Origin: Lineus longissimus
Lineage: Eukaryota > Nemertea > Pilidiophora > Heteronemertea > Lineidae
Direction of reading: 5' to 3'
DNA: 64,000 bases
Assembly: GCF_910592395.1 (NCBI RefSeq)
Contig: NC_088316.1
Location: 17,298,001-17,362,000, forward strand
Shown in pieces: positions 1 to 10,852 of the stretch; position 1 is the stretch's first letter, and every line of letters starts with the position of its first letter. The translations under genes and the position numbers were made by a program. Under the pieces are notes generated by a model that was not told the DNA's origin, ran no database searches, and saw only the letters and a list, made by a program, of their open reading frames with translations.

Positions 1-3000
1 TCATCAATCTCTACAGTATTTCCGAGTCTCATGACGTGGCCTATGGTGACTTGACAAAGTGGATTGAACACGAGGGAGTAAGTGGTTCTGAAATGCAATT
101 TGATGATAACAGAAGTCGTCTGCTTCAAGTCCACCATCTGTTATTATCTGCGAGTTCTGAAGTGAGAAGGTTCAGATCATAGACGACAGACGTGAAGGAC
201 GTAACGCTGTCAAGTTTGACGATCACTTTCAATATTTGAATCTCGAGACTGATAGGCCTAATGGCTAAAGGATCGTACTCTTGCGATGCCATTTTCAAAT
301 TGCAGAGCAAATGTTCTTGTAAACGAACCTCACCAATATCTTTCCTTCTCTTTATCTCAGGAACGCATCAAAGATCGAAAGTTCTCTCCTGTCGGTAAGG
401 TATTACCCGGCGTTCAAATCGCCATCATGAATGAAAAGCTCAAACCACAACCGGTCGGGATTTCTGGAGAGGTAAGTTGTTGCAATTGGGGGAGGTTGCT
501 TGGATGAGACGTGGTCCTTCACAGTCGTTATGTAGATTGTTAGAGCTTTTTGAATGGAAATAATTCCACGGCATCTATCATTTTGTGAACCAATCGAAAG
601 CTGCCTTGTAGTGGACCAACGCCTATACAACTAATTCGCGAATCAATACGGGGAGATCGGGTGGGTTTTCGTATCGTCTGCCTCTTACCATTTTTGATTC
701 AATAGATTTATATCGGTGGTCCCACGTTGGCACGTTGCTACCTCAACCGCCCGAAGCTCAATGAAGAAAGGTTTATCAAGCGACCGAGTCACCTTGATGA
801 AAAGTTTGGCGACCGTTTGTACAAGTCTGGCGACTGGGGGTACATGTTGGTGGACGGAAGCCTGGAGATCTGCGGCCGATGTGACTCCATGGTGAAGATT
901 AGAGGCTACTCCGTAGAAGTACAGGTAGGAGAAACAGGATCGTGGTTTTAAATTGTAAAAAAGTATATCAACGCCAGTCCCCGCGGAATGATCGGTCTTG
1001 ATTGGTGTGTCGTGTGAACGCACGCGCGCCATTGTAATCTCAGGTCTTGTCTGGATTGGTTTGGTTTCACGTAAACGGCACTGATGTGATCTAAAGAGTG
1101 GACCCACTCCACTGGTATAATCCAGGTTATTCACCGCCGCCGCCACGTTCCTGCATCTTTCCAACCAAAGTCCCCTGACAGGTTTTTCTTGTCCTTCCTT
1201 GCAGGCGGTAGAGGCAGCCCTCCTCGACCTTCCCATGGTGAATACCGCTGTGTGTCTTGTGGAAGGCGATGAGGGGGAAGATAAACTTCTGATCGCCTAC
1301 GTGGTCCCCGAGGGATCAACGTCCAAGAAGGCCTTGAGAGCAGCACTGAAGAGGGTTCTACCTTTCTATATGATACCATCTTACATTGTGTTTTTGGAAA
1401 GGTGCTTACTATATTTCTTGCTTAGATTACCATGAAAACTTTACTTCTTGGGTGGTGTCTGGTCAGTATTTGAATTTAGGAGCTTTCACACATCCTTAAA
1501 AAGTGAGTATAAAGGGGAGGGGGCATCTCGTTTGGATGCACTGTTTTGATAGACCTTTTTGTTTGTTTTTACAGTTTGCCAATTCTCGCTTCGTCCGGTA
1601 AACTTGACAAGAAAGCACTTCCAGCTGTCGACAAAGCGTGTGAAACCGAGATAGACGCCGAGGGTCAGCCTAAGACGCCGCTCGAGAAGACTCTATGTAC
1701 TATCTGGATGGATATACTCAAACTCAAGACCATTGATACGCAGGAGAGTTTCTTTGATCTTGGAGGGTGAGCAAGTGATTGGTCGTGATAAAAGGGATCT
1801 CGGGTTCGAATCGAGAATGATACTATAAAGTACATACTAGTGGTTTGACCGTTGGTTTCCGTGTAGAGGAAGTCCATAAAGAGGTACTTGTACGTACCAG
1901 CGTAAAAGTTTGAAGTGTCCTTGTATAGAATGTCCTGGGAACAAGTTCTCAGTCCTACCCACTTGTTCGTGAAATGAACTGGTCAAGATATAAAATTTGA
2001 TACTGGTTTTACCGAAGCCGTACTAAGTTTCAAAAAATCTTCTCTAAAATAGCCATTCCCTCCTCGCCGCCCGCCTGCTCTCAAAACTGAATAACGAGAT
2101 CGGCCTGGAGATCACCGTTCACGACCTCTTTCTGCACCCGACAGTCTCGAGGCTGGCGAACCTGGTAGAGAGCAAACAGGGCAAGACTACTGAAGAACTC
2201 TCCGAATCGTCTCTGGACTTAATGAATGAGGTCAACCTCCATGACCAAGCAATCGTAAGGTACATATATATCTGAATTAGAAATTCCCTTTAACGATTGA
2301 AGTTTGTTTCTTTATCGTCACTCAAAGGTCTAGTGGTGTAAGGTTCTTTGCCATATCCTACACGCAACATTCGATCTGCGGTACCGAATTCCTTTTAGCG
2401 ATCAGCACCCAAGCCTGGCGCTTGATGGAACCTTAGTCAGTTTGAGTTTTCTTTTACATCCCTTCTATTTCAGCCACATGATCGGGACCGTCCGAATTGA
2501 CATGCAGCTGCGAGCATTCTGGCGCTCAGTTCAGTACGGACATCGCTGGAGCAAGGGGCGAGTCCTGCTGACGGGAGTCACCGGATACCTCGGGGCGTTC
2601 CTCCTGAAAGACCTGTTACTCCATAGCGGTGTAAGCAATAAATCGACCTTGCTGCAGAATAAAGTTGCCTTATACCAGTTCGAATTCGGTGAAGGGACAT
2701 ACAAACTATGCTAATTCCTTCTCCATTCAGGTTTCCTTCTAATTAATCTTCCAACCAATGGCTCTTCAGGAATTGGGACATTCCTTCAAGTATAGATACT
2801 CATGAATAGTTCTTGTAGGACTGGAATGTGGATGACGGCAAATCTCTTCTTCTTAATCTCAAAGCACAACGTCTTACCCATTACAGACCAGCGTGTATTG
2901 TTTCATCCGAGATGCCCCTGGTGTCCAAGCCATTGACCGCCTGAAAGAATCTCTCGCCAGATTCAATTTGTTGAGCACGGAGGGCGCGGCACCTACGGAT

Positions 3001-6000
3001 GAACAGCAACAACTGGAAGGGGAGGTAGCCAAGCGGGTTTACATCATCAAAGGTATCCATGTACACGTATATCAATAGATTTGTTTGGTCAACATCAAAT
3101 TCCTAAAAGCACACTATAGTATCATGTAATCGATTGCTTTCGTTGGTTCCGCATGTTTCGTTTTTAAGTCGTTTACATCCTGTCACTCTCGTTGGTTGGC
3201 TGTTGATGTGTCTGATTTGAGATTTTGACTAGTTTTAAGAGAATTGTCCCCCTGGTAGTTGATGTGATGGGTTTGTGATGGATAGCTCCCAGAGAATATT
3301 CCCTCCGAACGTGCCAGTGCAACGGGAACGAGACACATCATCTTGTCATATCAAGGAAAAGCTCTGTAACAGCTAAGATTTATGACTTCCGGTTTCAGGC
3401 GACATAAGCTTACGTAACCTCGGCCTAACTGAGGAGGAGTTCCATTACCTTAGCACTGAGATTGATTTTGTGATACACGCCGCCGCATACGTCAACTTGA
3501 TTTACCCCTACCAGGCACTACACGGACCTAATGTCCTGGGGACGCAGCACGTACTTATATTTGCATGCACATCCAAAATGAAACCAGTCCACTACATAAG
3601 GTTTGCTTGATACTATCCTAAACCAGTGGATTTCAATATACTCCGCCTGTCGATATGACGAAGGAGTAAAAAAAGCCTGATCTCACGATGGCGTGGTATG
3701 ACACGGCAGAGAATTCGAGACATTCCACTGACGGAAGAAATTCGCGAGCAATTGTTTGGGACTGTAGCCAGAATCATTCTGTTGAGAAATGGCTGGTTTT
3801 CAACAAAAAAAATGGAATTTTTAAGAATTCTGCGACACGATTTATGCTGCCGTAGACTCGTTAACTAAAATTGCATCTGAATGATTGAGTTGTACTAATG
3901 TTTTTTTGATTGCTTTCTTCAGCACTGATGCGGTCTTCCCTCACGGCCTAAAGAACTGTAAAGAGAGTGCGGACATGACGGGGCACCACCAGAAGCTAGA
4001 GGATGGCTATTCACAGACCAAGTGGGTAGCGGAACAGTTGGTGTTACGGGCCAAGGATCGAGGACTTCCAGTCGCTATTTACAGGCTAGGTCAGCTTTGT
4101 CTTTCGGTGTTCGAATCCGTTGTTCTCCTTTTTATTATTACGTTTTCAAATTTAAATTGATGAGCCACTAATCGTAATTATCTATGCTTTCAGGGAACCT
4201 TTCGGGCGAAAGTGAAAAGGCCTATTGGAACCCGCAGGATTTCAACCTGCGCATGTTACAGACCTGTGCCAACCTTGGGGTCGCCCCAGTCGTCGACTGG
4301 AAAGTCGAGATGACGCCTGTCGACTTCGTGAGTCGATGCATCGTCGACCTGACTCAAAACATCATATTGGGTCTGGGGAAGATTTTTCATGTCATCAATA
4401 CCTCACCAATAAAATCACAGTAAGTAAAAACTTCCGCCTGAAGGCATTGACTTGTATGGGTTGCACTCTAAAGCAGTGGTCAAAAAGGAAAAACTGGCGT
4501 TTGAACGTCGCCAGTGCTTTCGGATTCCAGGTTTGAGTTAACTAACATTTACGCTACTCAAAACGGCACTGACAGCATAATTGGCTGTTTTAGTTATCGC
4601 CATTCGGATAATCGGGAAAGGTCTTTTGACAATCGATCATAATATCATGGCCGATAATATGATGCATTCTCTAGTATTCGGCTGAATAATTGCGACTCAT
4701 AGGCCTACATGTATATAGCAATAGAAACCTTCCTGACCTCAGCTTGAATATCAAGTCATACATGATAGTCGTTTTCACTCTTGCCATTAGTGCTTGTTGG
4801 ATTGTTCGGGTGAACTAGTTAGGCTGGCTGGAAGCAAGAGACCGCTTGTTCATTCTTCTCTTCACGTTGTATGCCTACCGTGAGAAAATCAAGAATAGCA
4901 TCATACTGTGACCCGGTTAAATTTGTTTTGTATGAGGGGTCTGCGACGGGGATTCACCAGGTTTCACCAGCAGGGCAGTACACTGAAAGCATCTCGTGCG
5001 GGATTTCTTGCTGATGCTGTCGGTTCCAGCTTCCGTCAAGTATAGGCTGACCGGACAGGTTTGCTCAGCCTGTCTGATAACAACAAGCAAAGTATACGGC
5101 TGCGTATTCATGGATTAGCCCGGCAGCACCGAGCGCCAGCATCTTGAACAATGTTGTTTAAACGGATTTTTTCTACGTCTACTCACCAAAGGTGGTTGTT
5201 CGAATGGATGAACGCCCATGGATACCCGCTGCAGATGGTTCCTTTCAGCGAGTGGGTCAACAGGTAAGCACTACAACCAATCGACGTTTCAATTTGCCTG
5301 TTTTTAAAGAAGGCCTAACTCAGCCTGGTGCATGCTCATATCGAGAAAATATCCTGCGGTGATGTCTTGTCGGATCTGCATGAAATAAGTCGTAGACGGA
5401 ACGTCACTTTCGGGCTTGCGTCCACGATTAAGTCGTGGAAATAACCACTTTGATTAATGATACCAAGAACCAATGTTCTTTAATTGTAGGGTTCGAGATT
5501 CAAAGCTTGGGCTCATTGATGGCCTGATTAAAGATTTTGCCAGGTAAGAAAACCAAGCGAGAGCAGTGTACGTTAGATGGCGATAATTTGTGAAAAAGTC
5601 ATTCTTACATTCGAAATATCAAGGAAAAGAAGGAACGAAAAAGATGAGCCGAATATCATACGGTGCAGTTGCTTCGAGAATGTCAATGCTATATTAAGTT
5701 TTGGATCCACTCCACGGACCAGGACTCCGTTGAGGTAAGGTTACGGACGCAGAACCTCTGATGGTGCACAATAACCCGGTACTTATTTGCCACTTTTGAA
5801 ATTTCTTTCAGAGACGATTCTTTCTTCGCAAGACTGTCCACATACCGCAATGATAACCTTCAGTCGGTCCTTGCGGAGATGAACAAGACCTACCCAGAGG
5901 TCAGCCCCAGTCTACTCAGTATCTACTTCAGCAACCTGACTTCCCGAGGAGTCATTCAAGCTCCACAAGCAACCAGAAATGTGTCGACGAATCATCATGG

Positions 6001-6028
6001 TATTTTCCAGATGTTGTACCTTTCATGA
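1..6028 (+). CDS. NRPS-like A-T-R enzyme (adenylation / carrier / thioester reductase), 3' part
   Basis: Fifteen exons are visible: 1-77 (partial), 361-471, 706-924, 1205-1401, 1575-1766, 2053-2259, 2474-2630, 2887-3052, 3399-3600, 3923-4089, 4194-4419, 5192-5263, 5490-5543, 5699-5734, 5812-6028. Every splice keeps frame and gives about 765 aa to a TGA stop. The 5' end lies left of the window. Order of domains: the end of an AMP-binding domain (NLYSISE near residue 1; GGPTLARCYLNRP; LYKSGDWG; GRCDSMVKIRG; SSGKLDKKALP), a carrier domain with the phosphopantetheine serine in DLGGHSLLAA (about residue 267), then a Rossmann reductase (LLTGVTGYLGAFLL, HYISTDAVFPHG, YSQTKW as the YxxxK pair). By family, A activates a carboxylic or amino acid, T carries it as a thioester and R releases it reductively as aldehyde or alcohol. 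No condensation domain is seen in the visible part. The substrate is not readable because the pocket-forming part of A is mostly off the window. The exon 6 donor is taken as the GT at 2260, because the GT at 2255 breaks frame. Invertebrate databases often name such proteins after linear gramicidin synthase. Confidence 0.9.
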
Positions 6029-6216
6029 GTTATCAGTTGAAAGGAATACTCAGCTAGGCATACCTTTAGTTGTTAGCACTCAAGTCTATCGGTTGGACAG
6101 CTTTATGTATCATCCTGTTGCTCCTTTTGTGCATGGACACACTGTACAATATTATGACGCACGCGACCACCCGCAGCTCAGCGCCGGAGTTTATTCCGTG
6201 ACCTTGACCCTCACAT

Positions 6217-6222
6217 AATAAA
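6217..6222 (+). terminator. Poly(A) signal of the NRPS-like gene
   Basis: AATAAA lies 189 bases after the TGA stop and is the first good signal downstream. Cleavage would be expected 10-30 bases further on, which overlaps the start of the next gene. Confidence 0.6.
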
Positions 6223-6252
6223 ATCGATCGTCTGCCGCCTTTTTGCAGAATC
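6223..6252 (+). promoter_or_regulatory. Possible splice acceptor (trans-splice?) between two genes
   Basis: A pyrimidine-rich stretch ends in TTTTTGCAG at about 6240-6248, four bases before the SDR start codon and about 26 bases after the AATAAA of the upstream gene. No room remains for an ordinary promoter. The arrangement resembles the inter-cistronic region of spliced-leader operons. A cis acceptor used from an upstream 5' exon is the main alternative. Confidence 0.4.
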
Positions 6253-7938
6253 ATGTCTGCCTCAAATGTAAATGGTTTGTATCATTAAGCATCATTGTGG
6301 TGAATATTTGGGATGGGATAGTATTACGTTGGTGTTGAATCTCAGTGACCATTTGAAGTGCTTTGGCCCATCAGCGCGCCGTGCTGGTTTTTGGCGATAA
6401 AAAGCAGGTGCCATTACAGAGCACCACGTGTTTTGCCCGTCGGGTTTGCCTGCAATACATTCGTCTACTTTCTCGTTTCAGCTCCCCTGAATGGCAAGGT
6501 GGCCATCGTAACGGGCTCTTCTAGTGGTATCGGGGCTGGGATAGCCAAAGGTCTTGCCCGGGCTGGCAGCAAGGTTGCCTTGGCGGCCAGGCGGGTCGAA
6601 ATGCTGGAGAAGACCAAGCTGACGATAGAACAAGATGGCGGCATGGCTATTGCAGTAATGGCAGATGTCACGTCAAGAGAAGATGTAGGTCCTCAGAGAA
6701 CTTCTGACATCTTTTTCTTGAAGCGTATGCTGTTGTTAAAGAATGCTAAAAGACCGGGAGGGGGATCAGTGTTGGTGTAATAGTAAGTCGTAATCAGTGC
6801 TGCCCTGGAATATTGTGTCAAGGTCGGAAGTTATAATCTGTCACTGCGATCTCTATTTTGAGAACTTCCCCACAAAGATGTTGTCGCTGGTTGTTTGGAC
6901 GCACGTAACTAAACACAGTTTTCTGTATGCCCCTATTTAGATGAAAGAATTGGTCCGTCACACAGAGACAAGCTTGGGTCCTGTTGATATCTTGGTCAAC
7001 AATGCTGGCGTCATGTATTACACGATGATGAAAAATCTAAAGGAAGATGAGTGGGAGAGGCAAGTCGATGTCAATTGCAAGGGAGCAATGAATGGTGTCG
7101 GGGCGGTGCTACCGGGTATGCTTGACAGAGGATCAGGACACATCGTTAACATTACATCAGATGCCGGACGAAAGGTGAGGGACGCTCTCAAAATTGCATG
7201 CGAGATGATTTTTTTCATATCTTTCTGAACCCCGCCCCCGAATGATGGAAGAGAATATTATCAATTGTCATTTCATGGAACAGTTGCCAGTATGTTGCCT
7301 ACATTCCAGTGCACCAACTGAACTATTTCCATTTTCTATCCTGCAATGCGCTATATCCACCCCTGATTACTTTTCAGCCTTTCCCTGGCCTTGCAGCGTA
7401 CACAGGAAGCAAATTCTTCGTGGAGGGATTTTCCCAGGCGATGCGGATGGAGCTGAAAGATACGGGCATCCGGGTAACTTGTATACAGCCCGGAGATGTC
7501 AGCACCGAGCTTATGACACATTCCACAGATAATGAGGTATGGTGGGAAAGATAAGATGAACGCCATTGATCCATGTATTCTCACATGGGTTCCGATATAC
7601 CCCCATGTGTTCCCTACTGTCTGCAACTTATTTGGAACGTGAAGGGGATACTTAAGTGTATATGTATCGATTCCCATTAAAGATCGCATAAGAATAGAAC
7701 ACGGGTACATGGCAGCTATACGAGGCTTATGCTTGCCACCGTGGCGAGCTTCGACAAGGACACAAAGTTACCTTTTCCAAAAATTATTTTTCAGGCCGTC
7801 GAGAGCTGCAGCGACAGCTCAGGAGAAAAGAAGCTGGAACCAGAAGACATTGCTAACGCTGTAGTGTACGCCTGCTCTCAACCTTCATATGTTGCAGTCA
7901 ACGAAATCCTAGTGGAACCAAGGCATGCACCGGCATAA
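6253..7938 (+). CDS. Classical short-chain dehydrogenase/reductase (SDR)
   Basis: Five exons: 6253-6274, 6482-6684, 6941-7174, 7378-7536, 7795-7938, giving 253 aa to TAA, the usual classical SDR length. The coenzyme-binding motif TGSSSGIG is at residues 18-25 and the structural NNAG at about 95-98. The catalytic residues are Ser148, Tyr161 and Lys165 (YTGSK). The 13-residue Ser-Tyr spacing is typical. The basic residues after beta-2 (AARRVE) suggest NADP(H) preference. The C-terminus (VAVNEILVEPRHAP) resembles the YdfG / serine dehydrogenase-like branch of SDRs. There is no signal peptide or membrane segment, so it is probably cytosolic. The start is set by a short first exon with a weak GTTTGT donor at 6275, which gives the exact phase needed; the better-looking GTAAAT at 6268 does not. 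It lies directly behind the A-T-R gene, so a role on its aldehyde or alcohol product is possible but unproven. Confidence 0.88.
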
Positions 7939-7946
7939 GAATTTCT

Positions 7947-8158
7947 AATAAACACCGGTCTAGACATTATGGTCTATCTTGAGGTTATGGTGCCATGATC
8001 GCTATTCGTCATAGTAAGATAAAACGCTTTTTGGTCATGGGACCTGCGTCTTCGTCATTCAACACTTTATTCCTGCTGCTGCCGTACATGACATGTTGTG
8101 AGCAGTGTGAGTGTACGAGGAAGTAGATTCGTTGTTATTGCTGTAAAAGACTAATAAA
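7947..8158 (+). terminator. Two poly(A) signals of the SDR gene
   Basis: AATAAA occurs at 7947-7952, nine bases after the stop, and again at 8153-8158. The second leaves a normal 3' UTR and is more likely the main one. Confidence 0.5.
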
Positions 8159-8944
8159 ATCACTAACTTGTATATGCGGGAAGAGAGTCATTTCCTGATT
8201 TCTTAAATGAGTTCATGAGTTTTACAACCATCTTTTGCGGCGCGTTTGTTGAGCTTTCGTTGGCCTTACTTCAATCCCCTATAGCGTCGCCATTGGTAAC
8301 GGTTGCTTAGTGATACTTGCACCAAATGCAAGGTATCCTCTCATCGGGATCCTGAGATTGGCCTTGTCACCAGAACGATATTCGTTTTTGTCTCGTGATA
8401 CGATTTCAATCTCCAGTTGCTGTCTTCCCATATTCGAAATTTGAAAGGTAACCCGCCGAAATCACTTCCTATTCTAGGCCTTCCTCTTGCATAATCTTAT
8501 TTCTGAGGGGCCTATAATTGCTTCTCAAGGGCAGATGGATTTGAAAGAGGGAGTTGAAATGAAACTACTGAAGGCGAGGTTTAAAATCATGATAATTGCC
8601 AGTAAATAAAAGTGGGGACTAAAGTTCTCGACGTGCATTTTTATGTCCATGAAAAGCGGCGAACTATATGAAGCGTTGGCTCGAAACGTTATTTTGAAAA
8701 TGGAAGAATTTTGGCCGGCGTTGATTTTCTGACCTTTATTCCGAGAACCGTCGCTGATATCCTATCTTTCACTTTTAAAAAAACCAAAATAGGTCTGGTA
8801 AGTGTTTGCTCAGTGAGATCCTGCACCAATAAATCGACCCAGAAGTGATTAAATTGGCCCATTTCAGTCATCTGATGTTTTAGATTCGCTGGGGAAATTT
8901 TCATCTGGCAACAACATATCGCGGTTATCTGCCCAGCCGCATCT
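7959..8944. other. Intergenic stretch, SDR to peptide gene
   Basis: No ORF with coding character and no recognisable repeat is seen here apart from the SDR 3' UTR at the left. The right end contains the probable promoter of the small-peptide gene. Confidence 0.4.
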
Positions 8945-9009
8945 TATATAATGGATTACGCTGTTGACGTCCATCACAGTTGCCCATTGTTCGAGTCACC
9001 AGTGGAGAG
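8945..9009 (+). promoter_or_regulatory. TATA box and non-coding first exon of the peptide gene (predicted)
   Basis: TATATAA at 8945-8951 is followed about 58 bases later by a strong donor (GAGAG|GTAAGT, GT at 9010). A transcription start about 30 bases after the TATA box would make a short 5' UTR exon, roughly 8975-9009. It would be spliced to an acceptor at 9497 (CTTTGCAG), just before the start codon. This is inference from signals only. Confidence 0.4.
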
Positions 9010-9279
9010 GTAAGTCCCCCCTTTTAATAAGATCCAAACTTGGTTTTACTCCTTTTGAGAGCGTTTATTCGAGCATCGCTCAAGGCCGAGTCGGAGCTCG
9101 GGGAATGTTTAGCAGCTTCCATCTCATTCTCATTTCTGTGTTCTTCGGCTGCCCAAAACACAAATTCTTATGGCAAAGGGACTTGCCGAGCTTCAGGCTT
9201 CCCTGTGCCTTCTTCGGTCTTGTTCACTTGAGCTAGGGACCAGTCCAAATCACCACTAATGGTTCATATATCATCAGTG

Positions 9280-9420
9280 CCTGTCACCTCGAAAGTCGTG
9301 GGTTCGATCTCTGGCAGACAGACAGACAGGCCGGGCGAATTTTTCCAGTTGTGCACTGGTATGTTTCACCCGGGATCAGCTGGGCTGCTGATTACAGAGT
9401 GCGCGATCAACGTAATTTAG
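9280..9420 (+). repeat. tRNA-derived SINE-like fragment
   Basis: GTGGGTTCGATCTCTGGCA at 9308-9326 looks like a tRNA T-arm / pol III B box. It is followed by short AGAC repeats and a core with CCGGG motifs. It lies in the first intron of the peptide gene. No intact A box is seen. Confidence 0.35.
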
Positions 9421-9544
9421 TGTATCAAATGATAATTCTAAGGTACAATGTATACCTGCCGAAGTGCTGATGCTGATTGATTCATTTCTCTTTGCAGCAC
9501 TTTTTTGCATTCGTTTATCTTCAACAAACATTTACTCTTCAAAC

Positions 9545-10537
9545 ATGAAGGTATGTTAACAATTTTTACTAAGCTGTCAGGGGAACCTGGCTCAGAATTT
9601 ATGGTTATCTGATAGTTAGCTCACAACGCTTTTACGTAACCATCCGTACAATATATGTCAGTCGCGTCGTTTCAGCTGCTGGTTTTCATGTATCGGTACT
9701 GTGTATCGAAATTTGCTGGAAAATTAGCTATTTCGACCCAAGTGGTCATCGCAATTATGTTGAACTCCAGTGATGGAAATTTCGTTCAAGTGTGATATCC
9801 TATACTCGACAGCATTCGTTTGCAATATCTGCTGAGAGGCTGAGTAATTATATTTTGTTGGCGCCGACTTCCTTTTTGATTGCCGATGCCAACTCCGAGC
9901 CTGCATACTTCCGTACTTTGATGAGCCGCGGCATCCAGAATTGGGCAGGAACCCAGCTTAGCCAACTCCCGGATCTAAGGGGATTTTAGAGATGGAAGTC
10001 GGGACTCTCTGCGATTTCTCAATCACATATCAAAGTTGGCTCAGCAAGAAAAGCAATTGCTCTATCTCGCTTCTGACAACTGCCGAACCGATCATGACTT
10101 CCCCTCTTTTCCAGCTCGTCGTTGTTTTCCTTCTTGCTGCCTTGTGCCTGGTCACCGCCGACCCTCATGTTGATTGCATGGCGACCTGTTGGAATGCTGG
10201 TTATAGTTGCGGCGGTGCGTGTAAAGCCGCTGATGACCAGAGTAGCGGAACCGTCATCAAGTAAGTTGTACACTTTTGGAGAGGATCATCATCAGGAGAG
10301 ACGCATAGTGGTTGGACATGTTAGAGTAATGGGCTCATAATCGGGCAGTCATGGGTCTGACTCTCGCTGCTTTGTCTCTGTGTCTTAAATTGGACTGAGT
10401 TATCGTGTATTAAGTGGATTGATGCGTATTCTTCCGAAGTGACTACATTTTGTATGTACAATGGATAATTTCTTTTTCATTTCAGTTGTTTCCGCGTCTG
10501 CAAAAGTACCCTCGTAGCGTGCACGGATAAATGCTAG
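9545..10537 (+). CDS. Small secreted peptide with duplicated CX3C-X6-CX3C cysteine pattern
   Basis: Three coding exons: 9545-9550 (only ATG AAG), 10115-10260, 10486-10537, giving 67 aa to TAG. The start uses the six-base exon because it yields a clean signal peptide (MKLVVVFLLAALCLVTA) through a strong acceptor (CCCTCTTTTCCAG). The in-frame ATG at 10094 is the alternative but would read through that tract. The predicted mature peptide has 50 residues, starts DPHVDC, and has eight cysteines arranged C-x3-C-x6-C-x3-C-x13-C-x3-C-x6-C-x3-C, so the second half repeats the spacing of the first. Four CX3C pairs (CMATC, CGGAC, CFRVC, CTDKC) are the pattern expected for helical hairpins pinned by two disulfides. 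An extracellular defence or signalling role is plausible. I do not recognise a named family and assign no activity. Confidence 0.75.
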
Positions 10538-10568
10538 ATACCCTTTTCCCATTTAGAAATGTACAACT

Positions 10569-10579
10569 AATAAAATAAA
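10569..10579 (+). terminator. Poly(A) signals of the peptide gene
   Basis: Two overlapping AATAAA copies (10569-10574 and 10574-10579) begin 31 bases after the TAG stop. They support the gene end. Confidence 0.65.
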
Positions 10580-10754
10580 CGGATACATTACTTTTTGGAG
10601 CTGCGTCTTCTTTACTTCTTTTGACAGCATGATACATGTGTCCCGGCGTGATGGATTGAATTATCAGCTTGCACAGGAATGTGTAAATCTTCGAAAGGAT
10701 CTTGAAATTGAACATTATAAATCTTAAAGTTGAAAGTCTCATGTCGACACTCTT

Positions 10755-10852
10755 CTACAGGGTGGCGCAGAATTGTTTTCCCTTACACAATGGATACACA
10801 ATATAATATATTCTATTGTGCAAGGGAAAATAATTCTGGGGCACCTGTGTAG
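10755..10852. mobile_element. Short palindromic MITE-like element
   Basis: The left arm begins TACAGGGTGGCGCAGAATT and the right arm ends AATTCTGGGGCACCTGTGTA. The arms pair over most of about 45 bases around an AT-rich centre. TA at both edges would fit a Tc1/mariner-type target site. It encodes no protein. Confidence 0.5.

Noticed and set aside
10094-10114. ATG at 10094 as the start of the small peptide
   Set aside because: It would translate the pyrimidine tract and acceptor, and gives a poorer signal peptide than the ATGAAG exon at 9545. Kept only as an alternative.
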